Source: Pseudohongiella sp. (GTDB lineage: Bacteria > Pseudomonadota > Gammaproteobacteria > Pseudomonadales > Pseudohongiellaceae). Taken from it: a stretch of DNA of 64,000 nucleotides. The stretch's first letter is position 1. Every line of letters starts with the position of its first letter. A program made the position numbers and the translations under genes. The DNA lies in NCBI GenBank assembly GCA_030651695.1, contig JAUSCD010000015.1, positions 1 to 64,000 of the forward strand, written 5' to 3'. The notes beneath the pieces are model-generated. The model saw only the letters and a program-made list of their open reading frames with translations. It had not been told where the DNA came from and searched no databases. Positions 50,417 through 61,527 of this stretch are shown here, one piece after another.

Positions 50417-52705
50417 TCAGTGTGCAGCACAAATGCTGACAACCAGAGGTTCAAGCGTGTAAATCAGCTCACCGGTGTCCGACAGTTGATAAGCAAGGAA
50501 CAGCACCAGAGGAAAACCGTGCAGTTCCTGCGCCGGCACAAAATCACTCAGAATTCTCAGATATTCAATGGGCTTGAGGATTCCGGGCACGCTGAAAGGC
50601 ACCAGACCTGCCACCGCACCGTTCCACCCAAAGAGTTCGCCTCGCTCATTGAGCTGAACCAGGCCGAGCCCGGCAGCGCTCAGATCTGCCAGGACATGAA
50701 ACTGTCCGCGTTTGCCGATATGAGCAGGGTCCACATAAAAATCGGCGGTAATATCCATGCGTTGTGACGCCGTTACCGACTCCACATAACTCAGCCCTTT
50801 GTCGGTAGACGCCGCGATTGCGATACGAGCCGCTGTTGCCCCGCCATTCAACATGCCGACCCGACGTCCCGGCAAAAGCGGCACTTTTGTTGGCATATAG
50901 GACGCTATCTGGAAACGCACCAGATTCAATGCAAGTACCGCATCTGCACCGTGAACAGGGTCATTGTAGTCAACACCGCAGGGCAATGACTTGCAGAGTG
51001 CCTGCGGATCAGAAAAACGCGCAATACGACTGGCATTGCCGAAACGGCCGGGGGTTGCCATTACGGTAGTAAAATGACCTTCAACACCATGGCCCGTTGC
51101 GAAAGGGAATGTCCCGCCTTCTCCATCTTCACGATGGGAATGCGTCAAACCCATATTGTGCCCCAGCTCATGCGCCAACACTGAACTCACTGGGCAATCT
51201 ATGGCCACCAGTGAGAATGCGTAATCACGCTCATTAAACGCCATCATGTCTCCCATGGTCCGGTAGCCACCCAGATTGGCAAGGCCACACATGTCAGACT
51301 GTGGGTTCATGGGGCGCAGTAACACCACAAGATCTGCGCCGTAGCGCTCTCTGAGCGCTGCGACCTGACTGAAGGCAGGGTGATTGCCAGTGGTCAGCTC
51401 GTCCAGTTGGCGGTACATATCAACGCCGCTACTCTGGTAATTCACACGTCCGTGATGCACAGGCCGCAAGGTAATTCCCACACCGCTGTCCTGATAAATC
51501 TGATTGGTCACACTGATCATCTGATTGATACGTGTTGCCGTCGCAGCTCCGTACATAGCTTCAGCGTCGGGGGTATATAACGTCATGATATCGATGACTA
51601 CATTACCTAATTGATCACGGGTCAGCTCAGGCAACAGACCCAGGTTGAATGCTCCAAGACCGTTGTTCGGTGCACCCTTGGTAATGTTATTTACCACATT
51701 AAGGTTGGCGTCGTGTCTTTGCGCGCCCACAAAAACAGTACTCCATAACCTCATGGGAGATGATTTTGCCGGCACCCGCACCAGATAGCTCAGTGTGCGG
51801 GTGGCTCCGGCTGCGACACCACCGGACAAATCACAACGCAGAATCGGCTGCCTCGGAGACGTGTTAGTCAGTGCTCTGACGCAAGCCGGAGCACTGACCA
51901 GTTCGGCGTCCTCAAGAATAAAATAAACATCTGCGCTCAGGCGCGGCAAACTCTGGCTACTGGTATTGCGGAAATGCAGCGTGACTTCCACCTCACTGGA
52001 CTGACCAACGTAAACAGCTGTCTGGCTGAAACGCTGGCTGATCTCCAGTGCGGATGCAGCCGCCTGCTGCCGGGCTCCGCTGCCACTGCCTGCAGGCGAA
52101 TCCCCTATCACCAGGCGCTGTGCACCTGGCCTGTCAGGCACTGTCGGACGCAATACGCCGTCGGGCGTACGTAAATCGGGAATCACAAAATCGGTAGCGG
52201 TATCCTCCGATACGTGATGGTGGTGGGAGTCCCCCACTACAGCCGGCTGATACAAAACACCTGATATCACATCATCAACCTGGCGGGCGTCAAAGACCCA
52301 GCGCAGATGATCGAGTGCGATTTCAGCAAATACAGCAGACGTGCCGACAGTGAGGACCAGTCGCAGCCCCGAAGAAGCAGCATCCTCTGCGCCGCGCGCA
52401 AAAAGCACACGATCACCATTTATATAATAGTCATCCTTCTCAATAACGGCATTGACCAATAACAGGCTCTGCGCGCCGTGATCATTTGATACCGGAAGGC
52501 TGAACGAAAATTCATCACCAACTGCAATCTGTTCAAGTGCAGCAACCTGCACACTTACGTCCAAAGCGTTTGCAGGCGGACTTGGCTGCACAGCAAAAGC
52601 AGGGGAAACCAGACCGGAAAATAACCACAGCAGCACAAAAAGCCGTATTGACGGCAGTCTGTTAAGGGATTTTAGTGTTCGCTGTCTCAACCGGGTCATC
52701 AGCAT
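50417..52705 (-). CDS. Secreted reprolysin-like zinc metalloprotease
   Basis: Signal peptide; zinc-binding HELGHNMGLTHSH; ATATRINQMISVTNQIYQDSGVGITLRPV. Confidence 0.82.
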   Translation of the reverse strand: MLMTRLRQRTLKSLNRLPSIRLFVLLWLFSGLVSPAFAVQPSPPANALDVSVQVAALEQIAVGDEFSFSLPVSNDHGAQSLLLVNAVIEKDDYYINGDRVLFARGAEDAASSGLRLVLTVGTSAVFAEIALDHLRWVFDARQVDDVISGVLYQPAVVGDSHHHHVSEDTATDFVIPDLRTPDGVLRPTVPDRPGAQRLVIGDSPAGSGSGARQQAAASALEISQRFSQTAVYVGQSSEVEVTLHFRNTSSQSLPRLSADVYFILEDAELVSAPACVRALTNTSPRQPILRCDLSGGVAAGATRTLSYLVRVPAKSSPMRLWSTVFVGAQRHDANLNVVNNITKGAPNNGLGAFNLGLLPELTRDQLGNVVIDIMTLYTPDAEAMYGAATATRINQMISVTNQIYQDSGVGITLRPVHHGRVNYQSSGVDMYRQLDELTTGNHPAFSQVAALRERYGADLVVLLRPMNPQSDMCGLANLGGYRTMGDMMAFNERDYAFSLVAIDCPVSSVLAHELGHNMGLTHSHREDGEGGTFPFATGHGVEGHFTTVMATPGRFGNASRIARFSDPQALCKSLPCGVDYNDPVHGADAVLALNLVRFQIASYMPTKVPLLPGRRVGMLNGGATAARIAIAASTDKGLSYVESVTASQRMDITADFYVDPAHIGKRGQFHVLADLSAAGLGLVQLNERGELFGWNGAVAGLVPFSVPGILKPIEYLRILSDFVPAQELHGFPLVLFLAYQLSDTGELIYTLEPLVVSICAAH

Positions 52706-52798
52706 CAGAGTGTCTGAATAGTATTGGCATCAGGGTATTGCTGTAATCGGCCTGCAGAATAACCCGCCGTGGGAAATTTTTCCACTCTGACTCAGCAA

Positions 52799-53839
52799 TC
52801 AATACTGAGTCGTCATCCGTCCCTGAAGACCGCCGGTGTGCAACAACAAAAGGCGGGTTCCAGGAGGGTACAGTCCGGCAGCAACCCGCTGATATAGAGC
52901 GGCCATCAGCTTGGCGGTATATACCGGGTCGAGCAGAATCCCGTGCCTGATTTCGAATTCCCGGACAAAAATCGCCAGAGCCTCAGGGAAACGCGCATAA
53001 CCACCATAGTGATGTTCAGTCTCTACAGCCCAATCAGGGAATTCAGATCCGGGCGCACGCAAGCTTTGCAGGCAGCGGGTAACTTCAGCACGGATAAACC
53101 CCCCTTGCTTCAGTACAGCTATGCCTCTTACAGAAGGCAATCTGGTTACAGAAGGCAATCTGGTTGCAGAAGGCAGACTGGTTGCAAAAGGCAGACTGGT
53201 GTCTGAGGACATCTCACTTTTATGACGCAGCTCTCCAAGGCCCGCCACTAATCCGGCCATGGTAGTGCCGGTACCGCATGCCAGCATGATTTCATCTGGT
53301 AAGTACGTATGCAGACTGTTGTTGATTACCGATGCCAGTTGCATACAACCGCGTATGCCCGACTCATTGGCACCGCCTTCGGGCACCAGATAGAAGTCGC
53401 CGAATGCATCCCGCAATTGGTCAATAAACTGAGCGTCTGCCCTACGCCGGTATTCCTGCCTTGAAATACGGAAAAGCCTCATCCCGCGGGATGCTGCAAA
53501 TTGCAAAGTGTGGCTGTCTGCCTGCCCGTCATCACCTCGGATCACGCCAATAGTTTTGAAACCGAAACGTTTGCCAGCCTCAGCCAGCGCGTGGATATGA
53601 TTAGAGTAGGCTCCGCCAAAACTTAGCACGGTATCAAAACCGGAAGCTCTGGCAGCAACAAGATTGGGTATCAATTTAAATGCTTTGTTGCCGCTGAGCA
53701 CTGGATCAATCTGATCCAGTCTGAGCATCTGAACGCTGACATTTTTTTCTATAAAAATCTCGTCCGCGATATCCGATACCGGCGCGCTGCCGGGGATAGC
53801 AAGTTCAGCACTGAGATTTGGATTACCGCCTGCAGGCAT
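52799..53839 (-). CDS. ACC deaminase / D-cysteine desulfhydrase family PLP enzyme
   Basis: SGNKAFKLIPNLVAARASGFDTVLSFGGAYSNHIHALAEAGKRFGF; LACGTGTTMAGLVAGLGELRHK; LLLHTGGLQG. Confidence 0.85.
   Translation of the reverse strand: MPAGGNPNLSAELAIPGSAPVSDIADEIFIEKNVSVQMLRLDQIDPVLSGNKAFKLIPNLVAARASGFDTVLSFGGAYSNHIHALAEAGKRFGFKTIGVIRGDDGQADSHTLQFAASRGMRLFRISRQEYRRRADAQFIDQLRDAFGDFYLVPEGGANESGIRGCMQLASVINNSLHTYLPDEIMLACGTGTTMAGLVAGLGELRHKSEMSSDTSLPFATSLPSATRLPSVTRLPSVRGIAVLKQGGFIRAEVTRCLQSLRAPGSEFPDWAVETEHHYGGYARFPEALAIFVREFEIRHGILLDPVYTAKLMAALYQRVAAGLYPPGTRLLLLHTGGLQGRMTTQY
53129..53200. repeat. 18-bp in-frame tandem repeat, 4 units, within the PLP-enzyme gene
   Basis: TTACAGAAGGCAATCTGG x2, TTGCAGAAGGCAGACTGG, TTGCAAAAGGCAGACTGG; encodes (S/R)LP(S/F)(A/V)T repeats. 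Confidence 0.95.
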
Positions 53840-53873
53840 GATTCATAATGCTCAGGGCAATAACTGGCGGAAA

Positions 53874-53903
53874 TAAAAAAGCCCTTGCATAACAAGGGCT
53901 TTT
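53874..53903 (-). terminator. Rho-independent terminator downstream of tRNA-Asp
   Basis: AAGCCCTTG-ttatg-CAAGGGCTT-TTTTA on the minus strand. Confidence 0.85.
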
Positions 53904-53911
53904 CTGAATAG

Positions 53912-53988
53912 TGGCGGACCGGACGAGGCTCGAACTCGCGACCTCCGGCGTGACAGGCCGGCATTCTAACCAACTGAACTACCGGTCC
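53912..53988 (-). tRNA. tRNA-Asp (anticodon GTC), CCA encoded
   Basis: GGACCGGTAGTTCAGTTGGTTAGAATGCCGGCCTGTCACGCCGGAGGTCGCGAGTTCGAGCCTCGTCCGGTCCGCCA. Confidence 0.97.
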
Positions 53989-54063
53989 GCATTACTCATG
54001 CATGTACTGCTTTTTGAACAGTTACTTGCTTTTACAGCAACCTGTCAGCGTCACATTTCTGAC

Positions 54064-54139
54064 TGGTGGGATGTGAGGGATTTGAACCCCCGACATTCGC
54101 CTTGTAAGGGCGACGCTCTACCAACTGAGCTAACATCCC
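54064..54139 (-). tRNA. tRNA-Val (anticodon TAC), CCA encoded
   Basis: GGGATGTTAGCTCAGTTGGTAGAGCGTCGCCCTTACAAGGCGAATGTCGGGGGTTCAAATCCCTCACATCCCACCA. Confidence 0.97.
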
Positions 54140-54342
54140 GCTGTGTTGAGTGACGCGCATTTTACCGACTTGAGCTAACATGTCAAATAGAATTTAAACT
54201 ATTCGGCGCACAAAACTTGCGAACCGTGTATCTGATTTGAATATGTTATCGCGCGCTACTCAAATCGATTAACTGTACAAGAACCAGCGGCGCCGTTAGT
54301 ATTGCATTCGTTTTTTCACAGCAGAACCTGCGGAATCCAGCC

Positions 54343-54702
54343 ATGGAAATCTACAAAGAATTTAACTTCGAAGCTGCACATCGCCTGCCCAATGTACCCG
54401 AAGGTCACAAGTGCGCGCGTTTGCACGGACATTCATTTCTGGTGCGTCTGGTAGTGAGCGGACCCGTCGGTGAGAAAACGGGTTGGGTGATGGATTTTGG
54501 CGACATCAAAAAAGCTTTTAAACCGGTGTGGGAACAACTTGATCATCATTATTTGAATGAGATCACAGGGCTTGACAATCCCACCAGTGAAAACATCGCT
54601 GCGTGGATCTGGCAAAAATTAAAACCCGCTCTGCCCGAGCTTTGTCGCGTAGAAATCCGTGAGACCTGCACCAGCGGGTGTATTTATTCAGGACCTTTGT
54701 AA
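54343..54702 (+). CDS. queD: 6-carboxytetrahydropterin synthase
   Basis: [50 protein letters not shown]. Confidence 0.93.
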   Translation: MEIYKEFNFEAAHRLPNVPEGHKCARLHGHSFLVRLVVSGPVGEKTGWVMDFGDIKKAFKPVWEQLDHHYLNEITGLDNPTSENIAAWIWQKLKPALPELCRVEIRETCTSGCIYSGPL

Positions 54703-54727
54703 ATGACTTTGAAGCCGCCACGACTGC

Positions 54728-55918
54728 TTAAAGTCGCTGAGCCAGTGCTGTTTTTATCGCCATAAAATCTTTAGGACGGTTAACACAATCAGCGGCAATC
54801 AACTGTCCCTGCCGGAAATACTTAAGTACAAAACCTTGCGATTCTGCTGCATTCAGGCTGCCTTCAAGTTCAGTCTGGTCGAAGTCTTGCGACAAACCCG
54901 CCGACTGCAGCTTGATATCATACTGGTCCGACCAGAACCAGGGCGCAGCACAATACTTCTCTTGCAGCGCTATCATATTCACAGCGGCAACACGCGACTG
55001 GTCATTAGCATTTTGCACAGACTCCAGACGCAAGCGTCGCTGATACAAAAAAGAGGGATGACTGGCACAATCACCCGCGGCAAAGATTTTTTCGTCGCTG
55101 GTTCTGGCATATTCATCTACGTGAATTCCGTTCTCAATTCTCAGACCTGCTTCCTGCGCCAGCCTCGTTTCCGGTACTACACCAACTCCGATGATCACCA
55201 ACTGTGCTTCAAACTTTGATCCATCTGCACAGCTGACCGAATCGACGTTGCCTTGACCATTGATTGCTGTGACTTCGGCGTTGCAGCGGATATCAACGCC
55301 GTGAAGCTGATGCAGTGAAGCAAAATATCCAGACACCTCTTCCCCGGTTACCCGCTTGAGCACCCGATCTGCACGTTCAAGTACCGTTACATCAATGCCC
55401 TGGCTACGTAGCACCGCTGCCGCTTCAAGACCAATGTACCCTGCGCCTACAATGACTGCCTGTTTAACATCAGGCAGTGCGCTTCGAATCGCCAATACAT
55501 CGTCCAGCGAGCGCAGATAAAATACCCCGTCCAATCCATCACCCAAGGGCAAACGTATCGGACTCGCACCAGTGCACAGCGCCAGACGATCATAGTGCAG
55601 CGATTCACCTGTTGATAACAGTACTCTCTGATCCTCACGCAGCAATGCGTCAACATGTGAGCCCAATTTCAATTCAATCTGGTTGTTGTCATACAACGCT
55701 GATGGACGCAGCTGAATGTCTTCAGCATTTTTGCTGCCGGACATCACTGCTTTCGACAAAGGCGGGCGATGATATGGCAGATGTGCTTCATCACCAATCA
55801 ATACAATACGGCCCAACCAGCCGCTTTTACGCAGATGAATTGCGAGCTGCGACCCGGCGTGACTGGCGCCAATTACAATCGCGGTCTGCTCCTTATTGTT
55901 CAACTCTGGCGAATTCAT
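54728..55918 (-). CDS. FAD-dependent ferredoxin/rubredoxin reductase-type oxidoreductase
   Basis: AIVIGASHAGSQLAIHLRKSGWLGRIVLIGDEAHLPYHRPPLSKA; VIVGAGYIGLEAAAVLRSQG; FAAGDCASH. Confidence 0.88.
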   Translation of the reverse strand: MNSPELNNKEQTAIVIGASHAGSQLAIHLRKSGWLGRIVLIGDEAHLPYHRPPLSKAVMSGSKNAEDIQLRPSALYDNNQIELKLGSHVDALLREDQRVLLSTGESLHYDRLALCTGASPIRLPLGDGLDGVFYLRSLDDVLAIRSALPDVKQAVIVGAGYIGLEAAAVLRSQGIDVTVLERADRVLKRVTGEEVSGYFASLHQLHGVDIRCNAEVTAINGQGNVDSVSCADGSKFEAQLVIIGVGVVPETRLAQEAGLRIENGIHVDEYARTSDEKIFAAGDCASHPSFLYQRRLRLESVQNANDQSRVAAVNMIALQEKYCAAPWFWSDQYDIKLQSAGLSQDFDQTELEGSLNAAESQGFVLKYFRQGQLIAADCVNRPKDFMAIKTALAQRL

Positions 55919-55931
55919 GTCGCACTCCAAT

Positions 55932-56648
55932 TTATTTCAGCGCTGGCAGCTGCCAATTGATGGGACTCGCGCCATGTTCAGCCAGATAAAGATTGGTTCT
56001 GGAGAAATGACGATTACCAAAAAATCCCCGGTGGGCTGACAAGGGTGAGGGGTGCGGGGATTCCAGTACCAGATGTTTGTTGCGATCAATGATCGCACCT
56101 TTTTTTTGTGCATAACTGCCCCACAACAGAAATACCAGATGCTCTCGCCGCTGATTTAGCTCGTGGATAATTCTATCGGTAAAAATTTCCCAGCCTTTGC
56201 CTTGATGAGAACCGGCCTGCGCTGCTTCAACTGTCAGCACGGAGTTCAACAGCAACACACCCTGCTCTGCCCATGCCATCAGATAGCCGTGAGGGGGCTG
56301 ACGAATGCCAAGGTCCTTTTCGATTTCTTTGTAGATATTCTGAAGTGACGGCGGCGTTGCAACACCCGCCTGAACAGAAAAGCACAAACCATGAGCCTGC
56401 CCCGGACCGTGATACGGATCCTGGCCCAGAATGACCACTTTAACCTTGTCAAAAGGTGTATGGTCCAGCGCATTGAATATCTGTGCGCCGGGAGGGAAAA
56501 TCACACTACCTGATTGTTTACGTTGCAACAAAAACGCCTTCAGCGCCAGCATATATTCTTTAGTGAACTCTTCGGCCAACACCGCCTTCCACGTCGGATC
56601 CAGTCGCACATCGCGGATTGTGTCGGTTTGTGCGACGGATTCAGACAT
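55932..56648 (-). CDS. ung: Uracil-DNA glycosylase
   Basis: [42 protein letters not shown]. Confidence 0.97.
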   Translation of the reverse strand: MSESVAQTDTIRDVRLDPTWKAVLAEEFTKEYMLALKAFLLQRKQSGSVIFPPGAQIFNALDHTPFDKVKVVILGQDPYHGPGQAHGLCFSVQAGVATPPSLQNIYKEIEKDLGIRQPPHGYLMAWAEQGVLLLNSVLTVEAAQAGSHQGKGWEIFTDRIIHELNQRREHLVFLLWGSYAQKKGAIIDRNKHLVLESPHPSPLSAHRGFFGNRHFSRTNLYLAEHGASPINWQLPALK

Positions 56649-56696
56649 GTTTTTCCTTTCCAGACTGTTAGCGTCAATGCACTGATGTGCAGCAGA

Positions 56697-58232
56697 TCAA
56701 TCGCGTGCAGGGCGCATATGCGGGAACAACAATACGTCTTTGATCGACGGAGCATCGGTAAACAGCATCACCAGGCGATCCACACCAATGCCCTCACCTG
56801 CTGTCGGCGGCAGTCCGTATTCCAGCGCGGTAATGTAGTCCGCGTCAAAATGCATGGCTTCGTCGTCACCGGCGTCTTTTTGCGCAACCTGCTCATGGAA
56901 ACGCGCGGCCTGGTCTTCCGCATCATTTAACTCCGAGAATCCATTCGCCAGCTCACGGCCACCGATCATCAACTCAAACCGGTCGGTTACATCCGGATTG
57001 TTATCGCTGCGGCGCGCCAACGGAGAAATCTCGGTCGGATACTCGGTGATAAAGGTAGGTTGCAGCAGATGATGCTCAACTTTGGCATCAAAAATTTCCA
57101 TCATGATGCGACCCAGGCCCCATGACTTCTCAACCTTCACGCCAAAGCTTGCAGCCAGTTCAGCTGCTGCATCACGGGTCTGCAGTTGCTCAGGTTTGAC
57201 GCCCTCACAGTGACGAAGAATTGAGTCCCGTACGCTCAGACGGGTAAAAGGCTGCGCAAAATCAATTTCCAGACCCTGGTACACAATCTTTGTAGTGCCC
57301 AATACTTCGGTCGCAATCTGACGGAACATGTTTTCAGTAAAGTCCATCAGATCATGATAATCAGCATAAGCCTGGTAGAACTCGACCATGGTGAATTCCG
57401 GGTTGTGGCGCGTAGACAATCCCTCGTTACGGAAGTTACGGTTGATCTCAAACACTTTTTCAAAACCACCGACCACCAGTCGCTTCAGATACAGCTCAGG
57501 CGCAATTCGCAGGTACATCGCCTGATCAAGCGCATTGTGGTGCGTAACAAACGGCTTGGCGCTGGCGCCACCGGGAATCACATGCATCATGGGAGTCTCA
57601 ACTTCCATGAATCCCTGCGCCTGAAAATACTGGCGCATACTATTGATGATTTGTGAACGCAACATAAAAGTGCGACGCGACGCCTCATTGGCAATCAGGT
57701 CAACATAGCGCTGGCGATACCGCACTTCTGTATCAGACAGACCTTTCCATTTGTCCGGCAGCGGACGCAAAGCCTTGGTCAACAGACGCAGTGACTCAAC
57801 ATTTACGGTCAACTCACCTTTACCTGTGCGGAACACTTCACCATGCACACCTACAATGTCGCCCAGATCCAGGAATTTGATTTCTTCCATCATTTCCGCT
57901 GGCAGCGCTTTATGATTGACATACAGTTGCAGCGCTTCAGTGCTGTCCTGAATCACCAGAAACGGCCCGCGCTCACGAATCAGACGACCGGCAACCTTCA
58001 CTTTACGTCCAATCTTTTCCAGATCTTCGCGCGAAGTTTCTGCGTATTCGCTATGTAGATCCTGTGCATGAGCATCGCGTCGGAAATCATTTGGAAATGC
58101 GTTACGCTTCTGCTGAATCGCGTGCAGTTTATCGCGGCGCGCGGCTATCAGTTTGTTTTCTTCATGGACTGACAGCACTGTAGTTTCTGCATTGGCCTGG
58201 GCATTCGCCTGATCCGGAGTAGTTTGAGTCAT
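56697..58232 (-). CDS. lysS: Lysyl-tRNA synthetase (class II)
   Basis: [69 protein letters not shown]. Confidence 0.97.
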   Translation of the reverse strand: MTQTTPDQANAQANAETTVLSVHEENKLIAARRDKLHAIQQKRNAFPNDFRRDAHAQDLHSEYAETSREDLEKIGRKVKVAGRLIRERGPFLVIQDSTEALQLYVNHKALPAEMMEEIKFLDLGDIVGVHGEVFRTGKGELTVNVESLRLLTKALRPLPDKWKGLSDTEVRYRQRYVDLIANEASRRTFMLRSQIINSMRQYFQAQGFMEVETPMMHVIPGGASAKPFVTHHNALDQAMYLRIAPELYLKRLVVGGFEKVFEINRNFRNEGLSTRHNPEFTMVEFYQAYADYHDLMDFTENMFRQIATEVLGTTKIVYQGLEIDFAQPFTRLSVRDSILRHCEGVKPEQLQTRDAAAELAASFGVKVEKSWGLGRIMMEIFDAKVEHHLLQPTFITEYPTEISPLARRSDNNPDVTDRFELMIGGRELANGFSELNDAEDQAARFHEQVAQKDAGDDEAMHFDADYITALEYGLPPTAGEGIGVDRLVMLFTDAPSIKDVLLFPHMRPARD

Positions 58233-58238
58233 CTGAGT

Positions 58239-59334
58239 TTACAATCCCATTTTTAAGCTGGCTTCGATGAAGCGATCAAGGTCACCGTCAAGCACGGAGC
58301 CAGTGTTTGAATTTTCCACGTTTGTGCGCAGATCTTTGATGCGCGACTGATCCAGCACGTACGAACGGATCTGACTGCCCCAGCCGATATCTGATTTTTC
58401 GGCTTCAACAGCCTGGGCTTCCTGCTTGCGTTTAAGTTCTTCCAGTTCGTACAGTTTAGCTTTCAGTTGTTTGATTGCCTGATCTTTGTTTTTATGTTGT
58501 GACCGCTGGTTCTGGCACTGCACCACCGTACCCGTAGGCAAGTGCGTCAGACGGATAGCCGAATCGGTGGTGTTAACGTGCTGACCACCGGCGCCGCTGG
58601 AGCGGAATGTATCAACACGCACCTGCGACATGTCCAGATCGATTTCGATATCGTCATCAATTTCCGGTGAAACAAACACCGAAGAAAATGACGTGTGGCG
58701 ACGATTACCGGAGTCAAACGGCGATTTGCGTACCAAACGATGCACACCTGTTTCGGTCCGCAGCCATCCAAAGGCATATTCGCCGCTAAACAAAATCGTA
58801 CAGTTTTTTATACCAGCTACTTCACCGGCAGAGACATCGATTACCTCTACACCAAATCCTTTGGCCTCACCCCAGCGCATATACATACGCATCAGCATCT
58901 GCGCCCAATCCTGCGCTTCGGTGCCACCTGAGCCGGCCTGAATATCCAGATAAGCCCCATTGGGATCCATCTTGCCTGAGAACATACGGCGGAATTCAAG
59001 TTCTTTCAGTGAAGCTTCGAGGGAATCGAGCTCATTGCCAACTTCCGCCAGCAACGCTTCATCATTTTCGTCCTGCGCAAGCTGCAACAACTCCCGGCAA
59101 TCATCCAGTCCACTGTACATACGCTCAATGGTATTGACCACACGCTCAAGGCTGGCACGTTCACGGCCAAGTTCCTGCGCGTACTCCGGTTTGTCCCAAA
59201 TAGCAGATTCACCCAGTTCGAGCTCGACTTCTGTCAGCCTCTCCTTTTTGGTGTCGTAGTCAAAGATACCCCCTGAGCGTACCGGTACGCTCCGAGAAGT
59301 CTTTGATTTTCTGCAAGAAGGGATTGATTTCCAT
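58239..59334 (-). CDS. prfB: Peptide chain release factor 2, with programmed +1 frameshift
   Basis: [40 protein letters not shown]-terminal [24 protein letters not shown], then AGGGGGTATCTTTGAC and shift into DYDTKKERL. Confidence 0.96.
59259..59274 (-). promoter_or_regulatory. prfB programmed frameshift signal (AGGGGGTATCTTTGAC)
   Basis: Canonical SD-like AGGGGG, spacer, CTT TGA C; in-frame TGA at 59260-59262 on the minus strand. Confidence 0.95.
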
Positions 59335-59475
59335 GGATGATCCTGAAAAATGGCGACGCTGAAAAATAGGCTGCGCATTTTACACCACTATGCCCGCTTT
59401 TCACAGGAAGCGGATTCACCACTAACATTTCACAGCTGCAGGCAACCCAATGCTGTGTTTGACGGATAAGGTACA

Positions 59476-61527
59476 ATGCGCGCCATGAAAAAACCCGCTT
59501 ACCCCAATATGCTTGCCGAACTTCATCCGGCTGATCTGGACTGGCAGGAGGATGGTGCGCCGTTCTCTACCCGGTATGGCGATGTCTATTTCTCCCGAAA
59601 CGGCGGCCTTGCTGAGACCGCGCACGTATTTCTGGAAGGCAACAACCTGCAGCAGCGCTGGCTTGAACTTGATCAGCAAGACCAGCCCGGCGTGTTCACT
59701 ATCGCTGAACTGGGATTTGGCACTGGCCTTAATTTTCTGAGCTGCTGGCGACTCTGGCAGACAACCGGCTGCAAGCGTCTGCGCCTGCACTTCATCAGCT
59801 GTGAAAAACACCCAATGAGCCTGCATGCCCTGACGCGGTCACTACAGCAATGGCCGGAGCTCAGAGATATCAGCCCGGACCTGATCAACCAGTATCCTGA
59901 CCACAGCCCGGGTTATCACCGACTGATGTTCATGAATACTGCCAGTGACCAGCATAAACCCGTCATTCTGGATCTCTATTACGGTGATGCTCTGGCCATG
60001 CTCCAGCAACAATCCAGTCCGGGCGCAAAAATGGATGCCTGGTTTCTGGATGGGTTTTCGCCCAGTCTGAACCCGGAATTGTGGAGCGAAGAGCTGCTGC
60101 AAACCATTTCTGCATTCTGCAAACCGGGTAGCACATTGAGTAGTTACAGCGTCACCGGCAAAGTTGTCCGGGCGCTGAAAGCGCTGGATTTTCTGGTAGA
60201 AAAACGCAAAGGGTTCGGGCCGAAACGGCAGATGCTGTTTGCCCGGTATCGCCCTGAGCATGAACCATCTTTCACTGCGCCTGCCCAGCCGCGGCGTAAA
60301 ACAGCCATTGTGATCGGCGCGGGCCTGGCCGGCGCCACCGCCGCACGCAGTCTGGCTCAGCGCGGCGTCAACGTTACTGTGCTGGATCAGGCGGATGCCA
60401 TTGCCAGCGGCGCCTCTGGCAACCGACAGGCCGTTGTGCAACTTCGACTTAACAAACAGTTTGATGCCCATTGTCAGTTTCACATACACAGCTATCTGTT
60501 TGCGCTGCGCTTTTATCAATATATGGGTGCCGTCCCCAATAATGACTTTGCCTGGCATGGCTGTGGTGTGCTCACGCTGAACAGCGCTTACACAAATACC
60601 CGGGATGCGGCGGACAGCAAGACACTGGCAGAAACCTACAGTCACTACCCCGATGTCGTGCTGCAGGCAGTTGACGCCGGCCGCGCTCAGACGATTACCG
60701 GACTGGCGATACAGGAAGATGGCCTCTGGCAAGCGGCGGGCGGTTGGATGAATCCAGCCCTGTGTTGTGAGACCTGCCTGAATCACCCACTGATCCGGGT
60801 TGAAACCGGAACACGGGCAGAGTCGCTGGAACGCACTGAAAACGGCTGGATTGTCCACACGGACCAGCAATCGGCTACGGCTGACTATGTCATAGTTGCC
60901 AACAGTTACTCTGCACGTGAGTTTGAACAAACAGCGCTATATCCGGTTTCGCCACTGCGCGGGCAGGTCAGCCATGTGCAACAGAATTCTGTGAGCGCCA
61001 CCCTCAAACACGTCGTATGCAGCCAGCGTTACCTGGCGCCGCCAGATGCCGACGGGCAGCATTGTGTCGGTGCCAGTTATATCAAAAACGCTATCAATAC
61101 TGAGCTCAGTCCGGATGAGCACCGGGAAAATCTGGAAAAACTCGGCGCGCTGGCTGAACTGGTAAATCTGAAGCCGGATCTTGCACTTGCGGGTCGCGCC
61201 GGCATTCGGGGCGCATCACAGGATTACACACCCATCGCGGGACAAGTCCCTGATACAGATCTGCCAGAATGGAGATACGGCGGCGCTCAACATCAAAGTT
61301 TGGAACAGCTGGATTCTGACAAAAGTGGCGAAGTAAAACGATTGCCAGGACTTTTTATCACTACAGGGCATGGGTCACATGGCACGGTTAGCTGCCCGAT
61401 TATTGCAGAGCACATCGCGGCGCTGGTTTGCGAAGAAGCCAGCCCGCTGCCGCAGGCACTGGCCGATGTCATCGATCCAGTGCGATTTGTGCATCGCCAG
61501 CGTCGGCGTGCTAAGCCCCGGAGCTGA
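59476..61527 (+). CDS. mnmC: Bifunctional tRNA (mnm5s2U34) methyltransferase / FAD-dependent oxidoreductase
   Basis: N-terminal IAELGFGTGLNFLSCWRLW, DAWFLDGFSPSLNPELW; C-terminal AIVIGAGLAGATAARSLAQRGVNVTVLDQ. Possibly starts at the downstream ATG (59485). Confidence 0.95.
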   Translation: MRAMKKPAYPNMLAELHPADLDWQEDGAPFSTRYGDVYFSRNGGLAETAHVFLEGNNLQQRWLELDQQDQPGVFTIAELGFGTGLNFLSCWRLWQTTGCKRLRLHFISCEKHPMSLHALTRSLQQWPELRDISPDLINQYPDHSPGYHRLMFMNTASDQHKPVILDLYYGDALAMLQQQSSPGAKMDAWFLDGFSPSLNPELWSEELLQTISAFCKPGSTLSSYSVTGKVVRALKALDFLVEKRKGFGPKRQMLFARYRPEHEPSFTAPAQPRRKTAIVIGAGLAGATAARSLAQRGVNVTVLDQADAIASGASGNRQAVVQLRLNKQFDAHCQFHIHSYLFALRFYQYMGAVPNNDFAWHGCGVLTLNSAYTNTRDAADSKTLAETYSHYPDVVLQAVDAGRAQTITGLAIQEDGLWQAAGGWMNPALCCETCLNHPLIRVETGTRAESLERTENGWIVHTDQQSATADYVIVANSYSAREFEQTALYPVSPLRGQVSHVQQNSVSATLKHVVCSQRYLAPPDADGQHCVGASYIKNAINTELSPDEHRENLEKLGALAELVNLKPDLALAGRAGIRGASQDYTPIAGQVPDTDLPEWRYGGAQHQSLEQLDSDKSGEVKRLPGLFITTGHGSHGTVSCPIIAEHIAALVCEEASPLPQALADVIDPVRFVHRQRRRAKPRS

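Noticed and set aside
53129-53200. CRISPR array
   Set aside because: Units are contiguous 18-mers with no spacers and lie in frame inside a CDS.
59842-60930. 362-aa minus-strand ORF antisense to mnmC
   Set aside because: Lies wholly within a confident mnmC CDS; composition is typical of an antisense shadow ORF with no recognisable domain.
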